DNA of 64,000 nucleotides from Actinernus sp. WN-2022 (lineage: Eukaryota; Cnidaria; Anthozoa; Actiniaria; Actinernidae). Positions 1 through 11,437 of this stretch are shown piece after piece (position 1 is the stretch's first letter; each line of letters opens with the position of its first letter). Below the pieces are notes generated by a model, which saw only the letters and a list, made by a program, of their open reading frames with translations, was not told the origin of the DNA and searched no databases. The translations under genes were made by a program, and so were the position numbers. The stretch covers positions 79,264,861 to 79,328,860 of the forward strand of contig JAOWCC010000019.1 in the NCBI GenBank assembly GCA_030867875.1, in the 5' to 3' direction.

Positions 1-342
1 GCTATGGGAAAACTGCACAGTTTACACGAAACGAAAATGTCAAAGTTGAACCGGGAGCCATTACTAATGAAAATATAATTTATTCGAGACTCAGTGGGCC
101 TGATACCCAGGTTAATATATTTTGGGAAATAATATTTTCTAAATTCGGACTGGAAGCTGTGCAAAAGTTCCCAGGGGTCCTCCGCTGGGGATACAATTGT
201 CAGATGATGTCATTCGCTACCAGGCGACTCATCAAAAACAAACAAGCGGCCATTTTGAAGAAAGGCGCGAATCGAAGGAGGAGAAGAAAAGGTTGTATAA
301 ATTGTTGCTGTTTAAGGCTAAAAATCTGTTGAAATATTTAAA
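1..342. other. 5' flank of SSNA1
   Basis: No gene is seen here. The stretch lies upstream of the SSNA1 start codon and should include its promoter and 5' untranslated region, but no clear TATA box or other core element can be named. A purine-rich segment at about 257-290 may be transcribed leader. Confidence 0.4.
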
Positions 343-3300
343 ATGTCCCAACAAGGAGCTGCTTTGCAGACTTACAACAACGAACTTGTGAAATGTAAGT
401 AGGTTTAGTTGCTTTGTCTCTCGTTTTTGGCTTGATCTGAATCTGATGAGTGATGTTTTCATGATCAGTCCAACAAGCTTTCTTATTACTTGTATTATGG
501 ACGCATCGAGTAGCTTCAGACAAGTTACTGGTATTAGCCCTACACTGTTATCATGATTCCTTAACTTTCTACCCCTTAGCGAGAGATTTTAGTTGATCAA
601 TTTCTCAGCTCAAAGACAGTTTGGGTCTTTCAAGGTGTATCAACGTCCTGAAATGGGCCATTCCATTTAAAATCTGTTCCCCCCCTATTGAGGGGTTCAC
701 TTCTGGGGCCCCTGTGATAGATTGGTGGGAATACCCTCTTGGATACTGTCATATTTAGTCCCCCCTTGGAAAAGAGCATGGAAGGCCCTCCGGATATTGC
801 TGAACCCCCTTGGATTTCGTGTTTTTTAACCGGCTGCCCCCCCTCCCTTCAGGATATCCATACCCCTCAATAGGCAAGTGTGTTGCACACCCCCTTGGAT
901 TTATTGTGCTATTTGACCCCCCCGCCCCCGCTGGATATCCACACCCCTCAATAGGGGGGGAGCATTTTTTAAATGGAATGGCCCAATTCAGGACAATGAA
1001 CAACTCTATTGTTTTCTTTCGTTCTTTGTATTTCATGGTATTGTTTTGCTGTAGTTCATTGTATTCTGGGGTTAGGGTTCTTTGTATTTCAAGGTATTGT
1101 TTTGCTGTAGTTCATTGTCGTTGATACACCTAGAAAGAGCCGACAGTTTGTCAAAGTGTATTTAACCCCGGGGTAGCCAATCGATGATCGGAAATCCAAT
1201 CGATATCAATCGATAAAATTAGTTAATTGATATCGATTTGTATCGGTCAATCGATGACAATCGATAGTCACAGAAAAATTATCAATTGATGAATATCGAT
1301 TGGCATTTTCGATTGATATCGATTGAGCCTGACACGTTAATTTCGAGATTTTGGGGTGTGCTTAATTTTCGCGAATCTTCTAAAAGGAAACGCGATGGAA
1401 TATCATGTTACTGGCAAAATATAGTCAGTTACTTTACCTACCTGCCTTGTTTATATAAATCCTTTCAAAAATCGATGTCAATCGATTGCAATTAAGGGCA
1501 ATCAATATCAATCAATAAGGTCACAAAGATTTGATCCATTGATTGTTCATCGATTTCCAATATCAATCGATTGATTGGTATCGATTGGCATCGATTAATA
1601 TCGATTTTAATCGATCATCGATTTCATCGATTGGGTACCCCAGGATTTAACTTTGGGGAACATTAAGAGATTTGCACTCGTTCCAAATTCCAATGGTGGG
1701 GCATTTGCATAGCTTAATTACTGACTCCATGGTGGGCATTTGCAATGCTCTGATTAAATTTTTTTCAAATGTCCCACATATGATGGGGGAGGGGGTGGGA
1801 GGGCATTTAGACTTGTTTCTTGCACTAATAAACCCACAAGACACTCCAAAAGGCATCAGCTAAATATGTTTACGATTGTTTTAAAACAAGAGAGGAGATG
1901 TCTGATAATATAATTTAATATACAGTTGTCTCAGATAATATTTGCAAAACTACTGTTTTAAAGCCAATTGTAAATTATTGTAAAATTAACACTAACATTA
2001 TTTGGAACAAGCAATCAATGTACTACATTTGTACACAATCCAAATAAAATCCATGTATGTGTGGAGAGCCATTAAAGGGGGGGGGGGGGGGGGTGGGATG
2101 GGCATGGGCAGGTTTACTTATTAATAATTATAAGTTGTGTTGTCAGATTTTGTTGTGTGATCATGATTCATGTTTCACTTTGATCCAATGCATTTTTTAA
2201 ATGTAGCTACAGCAGTAATGCCCTCAAGACGGACCCATTTTGGGGCAGGGGGGTGGGGGCTGCTGCCAGCCATCCCCTCTGGAGAAAAAAAACAATATTG
2301 AGAAGAAGTTGTTCTTAAATATCTCCGAAGCTAAATGGCATAATCTAGAACCAAATGCACTGCATGATTTTTCTTATGCTATCATTTCATTTGCTGTATT
2401 AAAATTGTCCCTAGGCTCCCCCAGAATGGAAAGATGGTCAAAAATGGGGGGTGGGGGTGGTACCCTGCACTGACAACTGTGTCTGTGTCTATATTTTGCC
2501 AGCTGTGTTTTGACCTGTTCCCTAAGTCTGTCTTGGGTATGACTCAAGTTGACTCAGTGAAAAAGATAGGTGTGAACTGCTAAGTAAGAAATGCCGATTT
2601 TTGCCATAGATGGTCCACTAAGTCTGTCTCAAGTCTCAGACTTTCAAACATGACTTAAGGCTTGCTTTAATAGTGAAGATAATTGACATCTTGATTAACA
2701 TAAATGTCAATCACATGTCTGGATTTTTAATAAAATCAGACAAATTACTGAATCATCATCATTGCACACAATGACAAGTTTGACTGGAAATAATTTTTGT
2801 ATAAATAAATGTTTGAGTGCCTAAGTCCACAGGGATCGATGTATTTAGAATTTGTCTCAGATGGAAAAGAAGCAAGTGTAGACAGGTATAATTTTATTGA
2901 GTTTTGGTAAGATGTCTAGAAGGTTGCCTACAAATTTTACAGCCTGGATTAATCTTGGTATTTTTCCTGGCTCCCAGCTTCTAAATACAAGTTCGGCCCT
3001 GATCCACGTAAGTCAACATAGGCTGACTTAGCTTTAGACAGACTTAGGCCCAGTTCAAATGCTGTACTTTTCATGGGCCATTCTTAATTGTTTCAATTAA
3101 GTACATGAAAAGAATGGCGTCTGAATCGAATTGAAACAGCCTATTTGATTTGGAACAGCTCAGGTGTTCTGCACGCCTGGGTCAGCCAAAAATTACGGCC
3201 ATGGGTCGAGTCCGATTCAAATGCCGTGCTATCCATGAGCCGTACCAAATGCATAAGTAATAATGATATTCAAATGTTATCTGCGAGTTGTTCAGCCGTG

Positions 3301-6300
3301 AAGTATGGCTGTAGAACAGCTTTTGATTCATATGCCAATCTTTCCATGTGCCGTAACCACGAATGCAATAATTTATTGTTATTTAATTAAAGTAAAGTGT
3401 GCATGCCATTTCCAGACTCATGTTTTGCAAACAAGATGGCGGAGTGGCACGCAAGCATCAGTAATGTTCAGAAATAAATTTGTAGTTAGTGTTTTAGAAC
3501 CACAAAATACTTTTGCATGCCCTTATTCATAAACCTTTGCCTGCGGAGCACAATGAAATGCAAAAGTGTTTGTATTCTTCGCCTTCTCACTGCACTTGCA
3601 GACAGCAATCTACGAATTGCAAACATTCGCGCTCTGACTTCGCTATCCGCCATCTTTGCAATGTAGCAAAAATATTCTGGTCTGCATCACTGTACTTTTA
3701 CCCTGCGAGCAGAGGTTTCTCATCTCTGCCTTTCCTGTCGCCGAGAGAAACCTCTGCCACGAAACGATTGCTTTTCCCGTTGAACATGCGCACTTGCGAC
3801 CTCCAAAATCTTGGAGGTAAACCACGTGATAAACCAGATACCAAACCGGTTTTATCTGTTTGATATCACTCGGGCATGACTTTTTGGCGATCTTTGCTGG
3901 TTTTGCAAGAGCCCACAGTATCCTTCGCAGCCGTTATTTATGTCGTCACGCGTTTGTTGTTTGCCGACGATTGATACGAACGGGCTTCAACTTCTCCTTA
4001 CTTTACTGAACTGCACAGAAGACCTTGAAATTACTGTTCAATAAATCTACCTTAATTTATCCTAAAGAAAGCTTTGATTTATACCTTCGAAGAAGGACAT
4101 TAATGTTATTTTCTCCACTGCCGTTTATAACAATAAAAAAAAATAAAAATTTGAATAATAAAAGTTTATTTTATGTAAACTATAACAGCCCAAAATTTTC
4201 TGTTTGATGTATCTTTGTCAAATTGCTTTTTTATTTTTATTTATTTATTTATGTTATGTACTGCTTGTCTATGTTATCCGTTTTTTTTTGTAAAATCAAT
4301 TTGTAATACAGGAACAAAAAAATAAACAAAATACAAAACAAAAAAAAAAAATAGGAAATGGACAATCTGAAATCTACACACAATTTATTCTACAATGTTG
4401 ACCGTCTCGTTTTTTTCGGCCAATGGTAATCCAGATACCATGGTGCATGCTCAATGCGAAAAGCAATCGTTTCGTGGCAGAGGTTTCTCTTGGCAACAGG
4501 AAAGGCAGAGAGATGAGAAACCTCTGCTCGCAGGGTACTGTACTTTAAGCCTGAGTGGTCACTGAATAAATTAGGAACAGCTGATTAAGAACGCCATCTG
4601 AATCAACAGGCAGACCTTTCAGTGATTTGGGTTGACCCAAATATGAATTAAGAATGGTGCATGAAAAGTACATCGTTTGAGCTGGGCCTTAATGGTCGGT
4701 CTGGTGTGAAATTGTACGATCACTCATAAAATCCTCCAAAATGGAATTCTATACTAACCTTATCACTGAGAATAAATCTGATCATAAAGTTCTTTTTTCC
4801 GCAATAGACCGTATGCTAAACCTTAAACCTGAAAAAAGCTATCCCACCTGTGATTCTTCAACTCAGCTCTGTAACAATTTTGTGGATTTTTTCTCAGAAA
4901 AAATAGCGACTATTAGAAATGATCTTGACTCAATACAGCTGTCTGACACTGCCCTTTCTAAATTCAATCATCTTGAACCTTAACATGTGAATTTGCTAAT
5001 TTTGAACCAACTACAGCTGAGGAGCTTAGTAACCTAATTAAAAAAATGGCTCGTAAATCATGCTCCCTGGACCCAATTCCTTCTACTCTCCTAAAGTCTT
5101 GCTTTTCGGATCTGTTACCGGTCATTGCAAACATCATAAATCTTTCCTTCGAGAGTGCTAAAGTTCCTATCCCTATGAAATTGGCAAGCATATCTCCAAG
5201 GCTGAAAAAGCAGTCACTCGACACGGAGCTCTACCCAAATTTCAGACCTGTCTCAAACCTGAGGTTCATATCCAAGGCGAATGAGAAAGTGGCAGCTACG
5301 CAACTATGGGACTATGTGAACTCAAATGGACTGAGTGAGGAGTTTCAATCTGCATATACGCAGTACCACAGCTGTGAAACTGCGTTGTTGCGTGTCCAGA
5401 ATGATGTTCTTGAGGCCATTGATAAACATAACTGTGTCTTCCTATTGCTGCTGGACCTCTCCGCAGCGTTTGACACAGTGGACCACACAATTCTTTTAAA
5501 AAGACTAAATTCAAGATTTGCTGTGAGAGGAAAAGCACTTTCTTGGCTTGAGTCATATCTTGCAAATCGTTCACAGTTTGTCCAAATCGACGATGCTTCA
5601 TCATCTGTGCGCCCCCTTCATTTCGGTGTGCCACAGGGCTCTGTACTGGGGCCAATATTGTACTTGCTATACACCTCTCCCCTGGGTGATATCATTCGTG
5701 AGCACGATCTATCATTTCATCTCTACGCTGATGACACACAACTATATACGTCGTTTTCTTGTAAAAACACCCATGATTTTCAAGTTGCTAAACAACGCCT
5801 TGAGAGCTGCATATCTAACATTACACTATGGATGACTGCCAATAAGCTTAAATTAAACAATGGCAAATCGGAACTTCTTCTCTTGCACTCACAATTTCGC
5901 CCAACTCCCACACTTCCATCATTGACTATTGGCGAGAAAATTATTAGACCGACAAATAAAGCACGTAATCTCGGGGTACTTTTTGACGAAACTATGTCTT
6001 TTTCACCACATGTAAATGCTGTTGTCAAGGGTGCCTTCTACCACATTCGTAATATTGCTAAAATAAGAAAATATATTGACAAGAAAACTACAGAAGTTTT
6101 GATCCACAGTTTTGTAAGCTCAAAACTAGATTTTTGTAACTCTCTTCTTCATGGGGCCCAAGGACGTGATATAGCGAAATTGCAGTCTGCTCAAAATGCA
6201 GCTGCTCGAGTTGTGACATGTCTTCGAAAAAACGACCACATCACGGAGACTCTAAAAGAACTTCACTGGCTCCCAATCGAGTACAGAATCATTTTTAAAA

Positions 6301-7919
6301 TAAATCTTATAACTTTTAAATCATTAAATAGTCTCGGTCCACGCTATCTTAAAAACCTTTTAACATTTTACTGACAGAAAAGACTCTTGAGGTCATCTAA
6401 AGACCACCTTCGTCTGGTTGAGCCCGCCTTTAACATGAAAACGTATGGTCAACACGCCTTCTCTACCGCGGCTCCCAGGCTCTGGAACAAGCTACCTTTA
6501 GACATCCGTGCTTCTTCCAACGTTGAAACGTTCAAGTTAAAATTAAAAACGTTTCTTTTTAAGAAGGCCTATTGCTAATTCATCATTTTTATTGCTTATT
6601 TTTAGTATTCTTGCGAATAGTCTAGAGAAATGTAATGATTTGCTTATTTCTTTTCATCAGTTATGTTAGTCACATTTTTAATTTTTAATATATATATACA
6701 GACATTTTCTGTAGAAATTCATGTAAAGCGCCTAGAACAGCAATGTATAGGCGCTATATAAACTCATTTATTATTATTATTATTAACCCACTTTGAACCC
6801 TAAAATAAATGTAACTTGCAGGTTCTATTAAAAAGTATTGTCATTTATACTTGCAAGAATGTGTTGAGCCTTTGACAGATTATTTCTACATCAGTCAAAC
6901 TTAGTATATTACCAGATCGAGAAAGACACAATTTAATGGGACTACCAAACAAGGAACACAGGATAAACTCTGACTTTAGTGATTGACAGGAAAGCCATTT
7001 CAATGTGGAAACAAATCTACAAAGAATGTGTTTGACTGGAACATTTTTACAAATATATTTTCAAACTGTTTGCCTCACTTTTCTGTGCTTCTCAAAACTT
7101 TGTATAAAGTTGTTTGACAGGAATTTGACTTCATTTTCATAAACACATGACAATGCGATCTACAAAGTGGCACATCTAATTATGTCTGACTGTACAGTGT
7201 TATCTTCTGCTCCTGTACAATGCTTTCTTAAATGTTCCAAAGATTCTCAAGTGTGTAGTTAAATGTACTTGTTCACTTGCTCAGAACAAGTACAAAGGAG
7301 ACTGGCTATGTTGCCCTTCACTGGCATTATTACTGTACACTACAATCAATTTGACCAAAGATTTGATAATGTGAACTAGCTATACCTATGTACAGTATAC
7401 CATAATTATGGATAACTTTCTCAAAGGTTTACCAATGAAGAATATAACTATTTTATCAATTTAAGCATGGTCTCATCTTCTCATTCTAGGTATCGAAGAT
7501 CTCTGTACAAAAAGAGATGAGTTGCAAAAGCAAATACTGTCAGAGGAAGAGGAGAAATCAAAATTACAGAATGACATCAGAATTCTCACAGAAAGGCTGG
7601 CCAAAATCAATGAAAGCTTGGCAAGAAAGATAGCATCAAGAAATGAATATGACAAGACAATAGCAGAAACTGAAGCTGCTTACATGAAGGTAAACTCCAG
7701 TGGGAGGGGGGGGGGGGGGGGAGAAAATTCCCATACATGTGTATGAATGCTGACTGTTAGTACAAGTATGATAATTAATTTTCTAAATTTCTCTTTCAGA
7801 TATTGGAAAGCTCACAGACTTTGTTACATGTTCTGAGAAATGAAACAGCAAAGGACAAAGTACCTGTAAGTCGCAGCCAAGGCTCTGTGAGAGAGAAGTC
7901 TCGTGAACAAACAACCTAG
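343..7919 (+). CDS. SSNA1: SSNA1 (NA14/DIP13) microtubule-associated coiled-coil protein, 3 exons
   Basis: Coding exons are 343-394, 7490-7689 and 7800-7919, joining in frame to 123 codons plus stop. All introns have GT/AG ends (gtaagt at 395, tctag before 7490, ctttcag before 7800). The N-terminus MSQQGAALQ, the stretch [12 protein letters not shown] and TIAETEAAY match the SSNA1 family, whose human member is about 119 aa. Nearly the whole protein is one charged heptad coiled coil. The family is known to form fibrils that bind microtubules at centrosomes, basal bodies and branch points, and to act in cilia and cytokinesis. The C-terminal 25 residues are Ser/Arg/Lys-rich and variable. Intron 1 is 7.1 kb and full of transposons, whereas intron 2 is 110 bp and contains a 16-G run. 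Homology and phase agree at every junction, so the call is firm. Confidence 0.95.
620..1140. repeat. Low-complexity repeat in SSNA1 intron 1
   Basis: Degenerate direct repeats of a unit like cccccttggat...ggatatccacacccctcaatag occur three or more times between about 690 and 970. They are followed by two copies of 'ttctttgtatttcatggtattgttttgctgtagttcattgt' (about 1020-1065 and 1078-1120). Open frames on both strands here are products of the repeat and not genes. Confidence 0.6.
1167..1643. mobile_element. hAT-like short TIR element rich in ATCGAT
   Basis: The ends are inverted copies: left cccggggtagccaatcgatga, right tcatcgattgggtaccccag. The flanks carry an 8-bp near-duplication, tatttaac (1159-1166) and gatttaac (1644-1651). 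An 8-bp duplication and CAGGGGT-like ends suit hAT elements. The interior is built almost entirely of degenerate aatcgat units and encodes nothing, so this is a non-autonomous element. The family assignment is inference. Confidence 0.65.
1652..3043. other. Intron sequence without genes
   Basis: AT-rich intron DNA of SSNA1. It has a run of 17 G at 2077-2093 and scattered 'cttaagtctgtct' type repeats around 2520-2640. No coding region or clear element boundary is seen. Confidence 0.5.
3044..4692. mobile_element. DNA transposon remnant with 47-bp TIRs, host of a nested element
   Basis: The left end at 3044-3090 (ttaggcccagttcaaatg, then gtacttttcatg and ccattcttaatt) is the inverted, imperfect copy of 4646-4692 (aattaagaatgg, catgaaaagtac, gagctgggccttaa). 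The possible duplication is only TTA(A). The interior encodes no recognisable transposase and is interrupted by the element at 3699-4537. Confidence 0.65.
3699..4537. mobile_element. Mutator-like (MULE) non-autonomous element with 9-bp target duplication
   Basis: About 80-bp terminal inverted repeats begin taccctgcgagcagaggttt at 3699 and end cctctgctcgcagggta at 4537. The 9-bp flanks ctgtacttt at 3690-3698 and 4538-4546 are identical. A 9-bp duplication with long TIRs is the hallmark of the Mutator superfamily. The interior is AT-rich with no transposase. A solitary end of the same family lies at 9637-9708. Confidence 0.8.
4735..6785 (+). mobile_element. Decayed CR1/L2-like LINE, 5'-truncated, reverse transcriptase
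   Basis: The reading frame starts near 4741 inside the ORF, shifts frame near 4983-5045, runs open from 5046 to 6371 and meets a TGA at 6372-6374. It then continues in the same frame to 6578. Reverse transcriptase motifs are visible: [30 protein letters not shown] and the catalytic YADDTQLY. The 3' end has the sequence gcgctatataaa followed by an (att)n tail, typical of CR1/L2/Rex groups. The endonuclease domain is missing, as expected from 5' truncation. One frameshift and one stop make it inactive. The protein resembles the intact LINE at 30339-33209 and belongs to the same broad clade. Confidence 0.9.
6786..7489. other. End of SSNA1 intron 1
   Basis: AT-rich intron sequence ending in the acceptor tctag before 7490. 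No element with clear ends was seen. Confidence 0.5.
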
Positions 7920-8389
7920 GCAATACTTCCCTGACAACGACATATACAATACTTTTGTATAATTATATTTATGAAGTAAATGACTCCTGGTTTTCAGAGT
8001 GTAAATCGTATAATATTTTAAAATAGTCTGAAGATAGGAATAGCAAACTGAGAAATTAAAACTTTATATAGTAACATATTTTGTAGATTAATTAAACTCC
8101 CTTTTCCTTGTATCTGACATTGTTTATATTAATTTTTATAGTCCTTTTTCAAAATCGTGCGACTTTTGGTTACTGCGGGCCAAATATCATGAAGGCTTGT
8201 ATTGGAAGGACAACGTTTTCAATAATTATGGTGGAGGCAGTTTCAGTCCCAAGTACGAATAAGTAGCAGTTGTAATGAAAAGACATGATGACTGATCCTG
8301 CAGCACTTGGTAGCCGAGATCACATCCATATTGAAAAGTTTGTCCTTCCAGTAAGAGCCATGAAAAAGGCTTCTTCTATATTTGTGTTA

Positions 8390-8716
8390 CCCTTTCACAG
8401 TACAACTACTGAAACCAGGGCCACATAGACATCGAGAACAAAACACATTGTAAAACGAAAATCAAGCATTCCAAAGTATAAATCCCAGCATATCCATGCG
8501 ATTTTCTTCATTCAAAAAAGGCTTCGACTTCAGAACTAGTCCACAAAATTTGGCTTATACCGGATCAAAGGTTGAGCAAATTGAAAGCTATTGTCTTCTA
8601 CATGTACTCGATACTGATTGGCTCAAATAACCATACGTTGGAATGCTTTGTTGTCATTCTGCAATGTGATCATTGGTTGTCTAAGTGGCCCAGTTACAGT
8701 AGTCACACTATAAATG
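8390..8716. repeat. Dispersed TIR repeat (copy 1)
   Basis: The left end (about 8398-8450: acaactactgaaaccagggcc, acatagacatcgagaac) is a rough inverted copy of the right end (about 8660-8716: gtgatcattggttgtctaagtggccc, agttacagtagtcacac). Related sequence in opposite arrangement lies at 49155-49690, and its end motif is tandemly amplified at 44411-44580. Confidence 0.5.
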
Positions 8717-9636
8717 ACCAAAGGCAGTACAGTGGAGGAACCTCCCATAAGTGACTCCCTGTAACATCATGTTCGAGAATCCAACAGTGTTCAGCCTGTG
8801 CTCCTAACGTTGGCTGGGTCACTAGGAGAACAGGAAATGCACAGCTTGACTCACGAGCATGCCATAATGTGAGACAAAAGTGGTCGCTCACAGAAGGTTG
8901 TCACCAATCAATCAGGGTTAGGTGGTCACTGTAATAAGAAATTATGGATGTTGGATCATTTATTATTAACCTTGTCAAGGGATTGCCTATTCATTGGAGG
9001 ATGCTTCACATACTATTGAGTGAAAAAAATTATACCGCTGGCCCAAATAAATATATTTTTAGTAAGCTTACATGACATGATTGTGTTATTTTAACATTTT
9101 GATCCTAGAGTCACCTGAGGGGTTCCTTTGTTATTTTTACATTACTTAATTTCCGGCCATCCCTTCATGTAGGACAACACAAATTGCTTCCAAATTGTAT
9201 TGTATTGTGTTGCGTTCTATTGTTGTATTGTGTTGTATTCTATTGTATTTTTGGTAAAAATTTGTGTCGTCCTACATAAAGGGATTGCCTAATTTCCTTT
9301 CAAAGTTATGAAGTCAACTTAGCTTTTCACTGTTCATTGTTAACTATTGCTTACTGTATTACACCTGTACAGCATGCAGCTGGCTTCTAGCCTTCCATCT
9401 TGACTTTTGTGTCGTCTGATAACCTTATAATAATGAGTGTTTCTAAAGGCTGGTTTCCATACAGTCTTAATGATAATTATTGCCTTTTCTTGTTTTTCAG
9501 ATAGAACAACAACAAATTAAAACAATAAAATGCTATATGGAACCAGTCTTTGAGTGGTTTTACTAAAACAGTGAAACTGGTAACAAAACGAGCAGGGGAC
9601 TGGGAGCGAGTTTATCAGAATTACTCTAATTCTAAA

Positions 9637-9708
9637 ATACCCTGCGAGCAGAGCTTTCTCATCTCTTTGCCTTTCCTGTTGCCGAAAGAAACCTCTGCCA
9701 CGAAACGA
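9637..9708 (+). repeat. Solitary end of the MULE-like family
   Basis: Starting accctgcgagcagagctttc, this is about 85-90% identical by eye to the terminal repeat of the element at 3699-4537. No partner end was seen nearby. Confidence 0.65.
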
Positions 9709-9998
9709 TTTAAGTTAATCTTGTATGAATTATAAGCAATTGAAATTCCTTTGTCCCTCCAAAATGTTACGATGAATGCATGGTTTGGAGGGACAACGTT
9801 AAAAAATAAGAGTTTGTATGGGAAAATTTACATATTTGATGCCTTCTAGCATCGTCAATATTGAGCCAAAGTTCACCAAACTTTCCAGACTAGCTAAGTT
9901 TGATCTGTTCTTTTGGAAAATAATGCTCACTTAGACTAGTTATTAATTGAATTAGTTTTACTGACTTGGTTCCAGTCCCCCGCTTGTTTTGTTACTGG

Positions 9999-10310
9999 CT
10001 AATAATTATTATTAGTATAAACTAACTAGTGGACTATTACAAATCCTGCATTCTGATTGGCTACCCTACTATAGGTCTATTTGTGATAGCCCATGGTAGA
10101 GAAAAACCGCACACATTTTCACGAAATAACAACATTTTTCAACTTCAATTTGTTTCTTTCTATTCTTTTCTACTGTCCGACTAGTTAGTTTATACTAAAA
10201 CAATTAGACCTCTCGCCCTCATGGTCTACGAGTTAAATAGCCCATTCGGCTGCGCCTCATGGGCTATTGACTCGTAGCCCATTCGGGCTGCGGGTCTAAT
10301 TGTTAAATAG
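9999..10310. repeat. Dispersed repeat (copy 1 of 2)
   Basis: Runs from aataattattattagtata to gggtctaattgttaaatag and contains internal inverted motifs (ctcatgggctattgactcgtagcccat). A second copy at 36125-36767 is interrupted by another transposon. Confidence 0.7.
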
Positions 10311-10401
10311 TCACCATCTAATAGTCGAGAAGAAAGAAAACAATGGAATTAGGGTATAATTGTGCATAATTTAGTCTAATATCTATTCCATGGGTTAAGT
10401 A

Positions 10402-10553
10402 AAATCATGGTTTCTGAGAAACCCCCACACTTCATCCTACTTCGCAGTTTCTGGTCCCGAGACGTAGCTAACCTTTAATGGTTAATCATTAATAGAATGA
10501 TGCATATCCAAGGGAGGGGTGAGTGGGTAGTTTCCCAGAAACTGGGATTGAGC
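10402..10553. mobile_element. MITE with TCAATC...GATTGA ends (copy 1 of 3)
   Basis: Left aatcatggtttctgagaaac and right gtttcccagaaactgggatt are inverted copies. The core aacctttaatggttaatcat is shared with copies at 39034-39149 and 42085-42216. It has no coding capacity. Confidence 0.7.
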
Positions 10554-11437
10554 TGTTATTAGTCAGTTCTCACAGTTTTGATGCCGATGCAGTCACTAAA
10601 AGAGCAGGTTTCATATGAGTGGGACAAATACGACAACTAGACTGATCTGTATCATAACTACAGTAACTGGTGTTAAGTACCTTAACTCTGTAATTTGATT
10701 GGATCAGAAGCCTGGCCAAAAACAATGGGAAAACCATTTCAATGTCAGGGCATGTAGTATGGTAACCACGCCATGAGTCATTGCCGTAACCTGCCCAGTC
10801 ATGAAATCTGCTCGCAATGCCCACAACATCCATGTACCTCATTCTTATCTCGCCTCCGTGGTAACAATGGTACTAGAGCGAGGCCAGTTGTCCCAGAGAT
10901 CGCAAAATTGGGGTTGGTCAGAAATTTCTCAGTTTCTGTTGTACCGTGCTGTGTTCTTTTGTGTCGTAAGGAAATTAACCTTTTCCACCATTAACTGTAG
11001 ATTTTTTCTTTTACTGTGGCCTTGCTTTAATGCCTAATATATGAATCAGGTCATTATACATGGATGTATAATGTTGTTTTGTTCAGTTGTTTTGACTGCT
11101 AGCAAGTCCGCTATTCCACTATTTTTTAGAATGGCTAAACAAGATGGTTCAAGATGGCTAACGATGGCTACACATGGTTCAACATGACTGGGTTTAATAG
11201 CTCTAAACACAGCCGGCTGCCTACTTAAATGAGCTTTGGATGTCTACTTAAAATTAACCTATTAATGAAACCCAGCCTGCACATGTGTAACCCACAACTT
11301 ATTATCACAATGGCTTTTATATTATTCTATTCTGATGTCTTGAAGGACTTGTAGCCAGGAACTGTTCTCCCAGAACCAGCTTCCACAAGTTGCAACATGT
11401 TCATATCATAAATTGGTCTTCAACCACTAACATCTTG

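Larger units (their letters stand above)
7920..11437. other. Intergenic space between convergent SSNA1 and RBM18
   Basis: Holds the 3' untranslated regions of both genes (exact ends not determinable) and several repeats listed separately: 8390-8716, 9637-9708, 9999-10310 and 10402-10553. A tattg(t/c) microsatellite-like stretch lies near 9196-9250. No further gene is seen. Confidence 0.5.

Noticed and set aside
755..1124. Overlapping open frames on both strands (93 and 104 aa)
   Set aside because: Both are read through the same low-complexity repeat and share no family pattern; the strand symmetry is due to repeats.
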